Shown here: positions 58,895-64,000 of the stretch, piece after piece
Layout of the letters: every line of letters starts with the position of its first letter
Position numbering within the stretch: the stretch's first letter is position 1
Assembly: GCF_030817415.1 (NCBI RefSeq)
Contig: NZ_JAUSZI010000002.1
Coordinates: 4,092,001 to 4,156,000, forward strand
DNA length: 64,000 nt
Source: Streptomyces umbrinus
Lineage (GTDB): Bacteria; Actinomycetota; Actinomycetes; Streptomycetales; Streptomycetaceae
Reading direction: 5' to 3'
The notes under the pieces: generated by a model
What the model was told of the DNA's origin: nothing
The model's input: only the letters and a program-made list of their open reading frames with translations
The model's database searches: none
Translations under genes and position numbers: made by a program

Positions 58895-59644
58895 ATGCTT
58901 CTCCAGGACACCGCGCTGATCTTCGGGCGCTACATGCGCCAGACCCTGCGCTCCAGGTTCGCGATGCTCTTCGGCGTACTGATGCCGCTGCTGTACCTGC
59001 TCTTCTTCGGCCCGCTGCTCACCGATCTGCCGCTGGGCGGCGGCGGGAGTTCCTGGCAGGTCCTGGTCCCCGGACTGCTGCTCCAACTCGGCCTGTTCGG
59101 GGCCGTGTTCGCCGGTTTCATGATCATCGTCGAGAAGAGCCACGGGGTCGTGGAGCGGATGCGCGTCACCCCGGTCAGCCGGCTCGCGCTCCTGCTCGGC
59201 CGGGTGCTGCGCGACACGGCGGTCTTCGTCTTCCAGGCGGTCCTGCTGGTCCTGGCCGCCGTGGTGATGGGTCTGCGCGCACCGCTGGCAGGCATCCTGA
59301 TCGGCTTCGCGTTCGTCGCGCTGCTGACCGTCTCGCTGGCCTCGCTGTCGTACGCGCTGGCCATGAGGATCAGTACGCCCGCGGCGTTCGGCCCGACGAT
59401 CAACGCCCTGACCATGCCGTCCATGCTCCTGTCCGGCCTCATGCTCCCCATGTCGCTGGCACCCGGCTGGCTGGACGCCCTCTCGCACGTCATGCCCTTC
59501 CGCTATCTGGTGGACGCGATGCGGGACGCGTACGTCGGCTCGTACGCGACCGCCTCCATGGCGTACGGCGTCCTGGTGGCCGTCGGCCTCGCGGGACTCG
59601 CCGTGACGGTGGGCACACGAGTGTTCCGGAAGGCCGGGGCGTAA
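58895..59644 (+). CDS. ABC-2 type permease, DrrB-like
   Basis: A 249-residue membrane protein with six hydrophobic segments, the amphipathic lead helix TALIFGRYMRQTLRSRFAM, and the family segment MRVTPVSRLALLLGRVLRD near residue 88. PFRYLVDAMRD near the C-terminus is typical of the ABC-2 transporter domain. ATG 58895 follows AGGAAG; an upstream in-frame GTG is possible. It forms the exporter with the DrrA-like ATPase. Confidence 0.9.
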   Translation: MLLQDTALIFGRYMRQTLRSRFAMLFGVLMPLLYLLFFGPLLTDLPLGGGGSSWQVLVPGLLLQLGLFGAVFAGFMIIVEKSHGVVERMRVTPVSRLALLLGRVLRDTAVFVFQAVLLVLAAVVMGLRAPLAGILIGFAFVALLTVSLASLSYALAMRISTPAAFGPTINALTMPSMLLSGLMLPMSLAPGWLDALSHVMPFRYLVDAMRDAYVGSYATASMAYGVLVAVGLAGLAVTVGTRVFRKAGA

Positions 59645-59657
59645 CTACGCTGGCCGC

Positions 59658-60230
59658 ATGGTCAATCTGACGCGCATCTACACCAGGACCGGCGACCGGG
59701 GCACGACGAACCTGGGCGACATGAGCCGGGTCGCCAAGACCGACCCGCGGATCTCGGCGTACGCCGACGCCAACGAGGCGAACGCGGCCATCGGCACGGC
59801 GATCGCCCTCGGCGCCCTCGGCGAGGAGATCGTCAAGGTCCTCACCCGCGTCCAGAACGACCTGTTCGACGTGGGCGCGGACCTCTCCACGCCGGTCGCC
59901 GAGAACCCCGAGTTCCCTCCCCTGCGGGTCGAGCAGTTCTACATCGACAAGCTGGAGGCGGACTGCGACCACTTCAACGAACAGCTGGAGAAGCTCCGCT
60001 CCTTCATCCTCCCCGGCGGCACCCCGGGCGCGGCCCTCCTCCACCAGGCGTGCACGGTGGTCCGCCGTGCCGAGCGCTCGACATGGGCGGCCCTGGAGGT
60101 GCACGAGGAGGTGATGAACCCCCTGACGGCGACCTACCTCAACCGCCTCTCCGACCTCCTCTTCATCCTGGCAAGGACGGCGAACAAGGAGACGGGCGAC
60201 GTCCTCTGGGTCCCGGGCGGCGAACGCTGA
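59658..60230 (+). CDS. Cob(I)alamin adenosyltransferase, PduO type
   Basis: Makes adenosylcobalamin from cob(I)alamin and ATP. The 190-residue helical-bundle protein has the ATP-binding TRTGDRGTTNLGD (residues 9-21), the RRAERSTWA motif near 135 and YLNRLSDLLFILAR near 159, all as in PduO enzymes. TACGCT (59646-59651) ends 6 bases before the ATG, suggesting a leaderless mRNA. The product is the cofactor for IcmA and other mutases, so it fits functionally with icmA, meaB and mce. Confidence 0.93.
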   Translation: MVNLTRIYTRTGDRGTTNLGDMSRVAKTDPRISAYADANEANAAIGTAIALGALGEEIVKVLTRVQNDLFDVGADLSTPVAENPEFPPLRVEQFYIDKLEADCDHFNEQLEKLRSFILPGGTPGAALLHQACTVVRRAERSTWAALEVHEEVMNPLTATYLNRLSDLLFILARTANKETGDVLWVPGGER

Positions 60231-60261
60231 GAACGGATTCGGGGTCGCCGGGGACGCTTCA

Positions 60262-60340
60262 GGGGGCGCGGGGAACTGCGCAGTCTTTTGGCTTTTGGCT
60301 TTTGGCTTTTAGGGGCGCGGGGAACTGCGCGACCAGCCAC
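60262..60340 (+). repeat. GGGGCGCGGGGAACTGCGC repeat, copies 8a-8b with GGCTTTT array
   Basis: Two same-direction copies (60262-60283 and 60312-60340) flank a T-rich stretch made of tandem GGCTTTT units (60284-60311). The second copy has the full GACCAGCCAC flank. It lies between the convergent adenosyltransferase and membrane-protein genes. Confidence 0.85.
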
Positions 60341-60395
60341 GGCGCACCCGCAGCTACAAACGCACCATCCCTCACCCCTCACCCCCGGCGGAGCC

Positions 60396-60980
60396 TCACT
60401 TCTTGGTGAGGCTCCGCTCCTCCGAAGCCCCCTCCCCAGCGGAGCGCTCCGGGGCCTTCTTGGGCCAGATCAGGTAAGTCAACGCGATCACCCCATGAAT
60501 CCCAACGGCCCGCCAAACCACATACCGCCAGCTCTCCAACGACCCCGTACTCCCGGAATCCCCGACGTACCAGATGGCGACCTGCAACAACCCGGTCGCG
60601 ACGGCCGCGGCCACCACGGACCCCATCCACACCTTGCCCTCGTGCCGCGCACGAGCCATCCCGTACCGCGGCGGCCCGACGGGCCGGGCCGCACCCCCGA
60701 ACCGATGGGCCGCATGCCCGTCGAGCCACTTCACCGTCCGGTGGCCATGCCCCACGGTGTAGCCGATGTACAGCGCGGCCAGCCCGTGCTTCCAGCTCGG
60801 CTCCGCCCCGTCCTTGAGGTCCATCGCGGTGACGACCAGCAGCACGACCTCCAGCAGCGGCTCGCACAACAGCAGGGCCAGCCCCGTACGGGGCATCTTG
60901 AACAGATAGCGGAAGGCGAGGCCCGCGGCCAGCAGCACCCAGAAGCCGACCTCGCACAGGACGATCAGCGTGACGATCAC
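60396..60980 (-). CDS. Hypothetical integral membrane protein
   Basis: A 194-residue protein with about five hydrophobic segments: residues 1-22, 33-52, 65-75, 118-136 and 150-167. A cytoplasmic-looking loop with MARARHEGKVW and a charged C-terminal tail are present. I do not recognise the family beyond a conserved actinobacterial membrane protein. It is divergent from the kinase gene and convergent with the adenosyltransferase. Confidence 0.7.
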   Translation of the reverse strand: MIVTLIVLCEVGFWVLLAAGLAFRYLFKMPRTGLALLLCEPLLEVVLLVVTAMDLKDGAEPSWKHGLAALYIGYTVGHGHRTVKWLDGHAAHRFGGAARPVGPPRYGMARARHEGKVWMGSVVAAAVATGLLQVAIWYVGDSGSTGSLESWRYVVWRAVGIHGVIALTYLIWPKKAPERSAGEGASEERSLTKK

Positions 60981-61132
60981 GACTCGCTCCTCTCGGTCAC
61001 CCTTCCAGGCTCCCGGCGCCCCGAGCCCCGATCGTCGTCACCAGTGACGAAACGGCACTGCATCCTTCGATGTAGCCGAGGACCGTCCCCGGGGATCAGG
61101 CGTCGGCCGGGCACTCCGTGTTGGATGGAGCC

Positions 61133-62332
61133 ATGGCCGTACGACTCCCCCGCCCCCACCGAGACGACGTGCGCATCGCGGCCGCGGGACTGCTCGGCGG
61201 GCTCTTCCTGTACGCGGTCGGGCTGGGCACCCGGCCGGCCGACGAGCCGATCGTCCTGTGGTCCGACAGCCGGGCACTGCTGATCCCGCTCGTCGTGATG
61301 ACGGGCTGCGAGCTGCTGCGCCGGACCATGCCGCGCACGGCCCTGCTCCTCGGCACGGTCGCGGTGGTCGCGGACCTGTTCACACGAGGCAGCCTGGCCA
61401 CCGTCGTGATGTTCACCGACCTCGTGTACGCGGCGGTGCTGTACGGGCCACCGGCCTCCGCCCGGCGCATCCCGTGGATCACCGGGCTGCTCACGGTGGC
61501 CGGAACGATCGCGCCCGTGGCGATCTGGCGTGAGCCGGAGGTCCTGCTGATCGGCGTGGGCGTCGGCGTCGTGGCGCTGGCACCCGCCGCCACCGGCTGG
61601 ATCGTCCGCAACCACCGCGACGCCGCCGAAGCCGCAAGGCTCCGCGCCGAACAGACCGCCCTCCTCGCCGAGATGGACCGCACCCAGGCCGTCACCGCCG
61701 AACGGGCGCGCATGGCACGCGAGTTGCACGACATGGTCGCCAACCACCTCTCCGCGATCGCCATCCACTCCACGGCCGCGCTCTCGCTCGACGACCCCGA
61801 CACCTCGAAGCAGGCCCTCGGTGTCATCCGCGAGAACAGCGTCGAAGGGCTCGCCGAGATGCGCCGTCTCATCGGCATCCTGCGCGACAGTAGCGGCGAC
61901 ACGGAGGCGGTGGCCGCGCCCACCCTCGACGGACTCGGCGCGCTGGTGAACCAGGCCCGCGCCAACGGCCTCGACGTCGACCTGGACTGCACACACACGG
62001 CGCTCCCCGCCCCGGTCGAGCTGGCCGCCTACCGCATCGTGCAGGAGTGCCTGACCAACGCCCTCAAGCACGCCTCCCCCGGCCGGGTCACCGTCACCCT
62101 CGCCCAGCGCGACCACTCCTTCGACGTGCGGGTGACCAGCCCGTACGGCGGTGCCCGGGACGACGGCCCGCGCGCGCCCGGCTCGGGCGCCGGCCTGATA
62201 GGGATGCGCGAGCGGGTCGCCCTGCTGCACGGCACGTTCGAGGCCGGACCGGTCGGGGACCCGGCCTCCGCCGACGGCAAGGCCTGGACCGTACGCGCCA
62301 CCCTCCCGATCACCGAAGGAGAAACCGAATGA
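61133..62332 (+). CDS. Sensor histidine kinase (NarX/DesK-like, HisKA_3)
   Basis: A 399-residue kinase. Five or so membrane helices span residues 15-155 with no large external domain, then the dimerisation helix with the acceptor His in RMARELHDMVANHLSAIAIHS, and a compact ATPase domain with ECLTNALKHA and GSGAGLIGMRERV. Such kinases sense membrane state or lipophilic molecules. ATG 61133 has GGAG very close; GTG 61118 is an alternative start. The stop overlaps the partner regulator (ATGA). Confidence 0.9.
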   Translation: MAVRLPRPHRDDVRIAAAGLLGGLFLYAVGLGTRPADEPIVLWSDSRALLIPLVVMTGCELLRRTMPRTALLLGTVAVVADLFTRGSLATVVMFTDLVYAAVLYGPPASARRIPWITGLLTVAGTIAPVAIWREPEVLLIGVGVGVVALAPAATGWIVRNHRDAAEAARLRAEQTALLAEMDRTQAVTAERARMARELHDMVANHLSAIAIHSTAALSLDDPDTSKQALGVIRENSVEGLAEMRRLIGILRDSSGDTEAVAAPTLDGLGALVNQARANGLDVDLDCTHTALPAPVELAAYRIVQECLTNALKHASPGRVTVTLAQRDHSFDVRVTSPYGGARDDGPRAPGSGAGLIGMRERVALLHGTFEAGPVGDPASADGKAWTVRATLPITEGETE

Positions 62333-62970
62333 TCCGTGTGCTCGTCGCCGAGGACCAGTCCGCCGTACGCGCCGGTCTCGTCCTCATCCTGCGCAGCGCC
62401 CCCGACATCGAGGTGGTCGGCGAGGCCGCGGACGGCGAGCAGGCGGTGGCCCTGGCCCGGGAACTGCGACCCGACCTCGTCCTGATGGACATTCAGATGC
62501 CCCGCCTCGACGGTGTTTCCGCCACCCGCCAGGTCGTCGCCGAGCGCCTCGCCGACGTGCTCGTACTGACCACGTTCGACCTGGACGAGTACGTCTTCGG
62601 CGCGCTGCGCGCGGGCGCCGCCGGCTTCCTGCTGAAGAACACCGAGGCACGTCAACTCCTCGACGCGGTACGGACGGTGGCGCGGGGTGAGGGTCTGATC
62701 GCGCCCGCGGTGACCCGCCGGCTGATCTCCGAGTTCGCGGCGAAGCCCGTACGCGAACCGTCGGCCGATCCGTCCGTCCTCGACTCGCTGACTCGGCGGG
62801 AGCGGGAGGTGCTCTCCTGCCTCGGGGAGGGCCTGCCCAACGCGGAGATCGGCGTACGTCTCGACATGGCGGAGGCGACCGTGAAGACGCACGTCAGCCG
62901 CCTGCTGGGAAAGCTCGAACTGCGCAGCCGGGTCCAAGCGGCGGTCCTGGCACAGGAGTTGGGCGTGTAG
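62329..62970 (+). CDS. NarL/LuxR-type response regulator
   Basis: A 213-residue regulator. Receiver: acidic pair EDQ at residues 8-10, phospho-acceptor Asp54 (VLMDIQMP), Thr in VLTTFD and Lys in LLKN. The C-terminal LuxR HTH is LTRREREVLSCLGEGLPNAEIGVRLDMAEATVKTHVSRLLGKL. It is translationally coupled to the kinase gene. No target is evident; the chitinase promoter is downstream but carries its own known type of regulatory repeats. Confidence 0.93.
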   Translation: MIRVLVAEDQSAVRAGLVLILRSAPDIEVVGEAADGEQAVALARELRPDLVLMDIQMPRLDGVSATRQVVAERLADVLVLTTFDLDEYVFGALRAGAAGFLLKNTEARQLLDAVRTVARGEGLIAPAVTRRLISEFAAKPVREPSADPSVLDSLTRREREVLSCLGEGLPNAEIGVRLDMAEATVKTHVSRLLGKLELRSRVQAAVLAQELGV

Positions 62971-63043
62971 CGGGCGGGACGTTACGAGTCGCGGCGTACA
63001 TCGGCCGGCGCTTGTAACAAGTAGCCGCTCGACACCCCCGCAG

Positions 63044-63092
63044 TGGTCTGGACCTATTGACCTATGGTCCAGACCTTTCTATTGTCCTGCGC
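63044..63092 (+). promoter_or_regulatory. Chitinase promoter with paired dre/ChiR-like repeats
   Basis: TGGTCTGGACCT (63044-63055) and TGGTCCAGACCT (63065-63076) are direct repeats 21 bases apart. They flank a -35 TTGACC (63057-63062) that is 17 bases from a -10 TATTGT (63080-63085). This is the arrangement known for Streptomyces chitinase genes, where 12-bp repeats mediate chitin induction and glucose repression and overlap DasR sites. A separate CTTGT-A-ACAAG dyad lies upstream at 63011-63021. Confidence 0.85.
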
Positions 63093-63122
63093 ACCTCATC
63101 AAACTCCCCATAGGAGACGCGG

Positions 63123-64000
<878 letters not shown>

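Overview
The window is a high-GC actinobacterial chromosome segment that reads as Streptomyces. The signs are strong G/C third-position bias, frequent GTG starts, the polarity proteins Scy and FilP side by side, NucS, a CslA-GlxA cell-surface glycan locus, and DasR/ChiR-like repeats in front of a chitinase gene. From memory, most of the gene order matches the SCO5376-SCO5430 region of S. coelicolor. That correspondence is recall, not computation. No tRNA, rRNA, CRISPR array, transposase or phage gene was seen.

Layout. 1-4.5 kb: the end of a DcuR/CitB-type response regulator, a small membrane protein, and a carbohydrate ABC importer (lipoprotein plus two permeases, no ATPase). 4.5-6.5 kb: a hypothetical protein, a PPOX-fold flavin/F420 enzyme and a helix-turn-helix protein. 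6.6-12.9 kb: a carbon-overflow block of pfkA, pta-ackA and pyk. 13-17.3 kb: a DUF6230/DUF6114/Ser-Pro-rich secreted-protein operon behind a thioredoxin-TPR protein, with TTACT/AGTAA palindromes around it. 17.5-24 kb: regulators, the B12-dependent acyl-CoA mutase icmA, DUF3817 and MFS genes. 23.8-28.7 kb: the GH6 hydrolase, glxA and cslA. 29-32.1 kb: DUF3817 plus a thiamine-binding-like protein, then three tandem AIM24 genes. 32-37 kb: a MarR regulator, a two-component system divergent from a PepSY protein, and an MFS transporter. 37.5-40.3 kb: meaB, thiolase and methylmalonyl-CoA epimerase. 40.5-45.5 kb: scy and filP. 45.6-49.6 kb: two paralogous ABC-2 transporter pairs. 49.6-53 kb: a small Cys protein, a TTA-containing LLM oxidoreductase, an SCO5389-like protein and nucS. 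53-58 kb: a large NTPase-like membrane protein, a STAS protein, 3-hydroxybutyryl-CoA dehydrogenase and a TetR regulator. 58-63 kb: a DrrAB-like exporter, a corrinoid adenosyltransferase, a membrane protein and a NarL-type two-component pair. 63.1-64 kb: the start of a CBM2-FnIII-GH18 chitinase, cut by the window end.

How the genes fit together. icmA, meaB, mce, thiolase, 3-hydroxybutyryl-CoA dehydrogenase and the cobalamin adenosyltransferase form a dispersed adenosylcobalamin/acyl-CoA module that interconverts C4 acyl-CoA pools. pfkA, pta, ackA and pyk handle glycolytic flux and acetate overflow. scy, filP, cslA and glxA all serve hyphal-tip growth.

The most notable non-gene signals are these: a 20-bp palindrome filling the predicted icmA promoter; a repeat-derived in-frame insertion inside icmA; a 67-bp inverted repeat (one mismatch) about 19 kb apart that brackets the cslA-glxA region; many copies of a GGGGCGCGGGGAACTGCGC intergenic repeat; a 21-bp tandem array; and a recurrent TANNNT-N6-8-start arrangement suggesting leaderless mRNAs.
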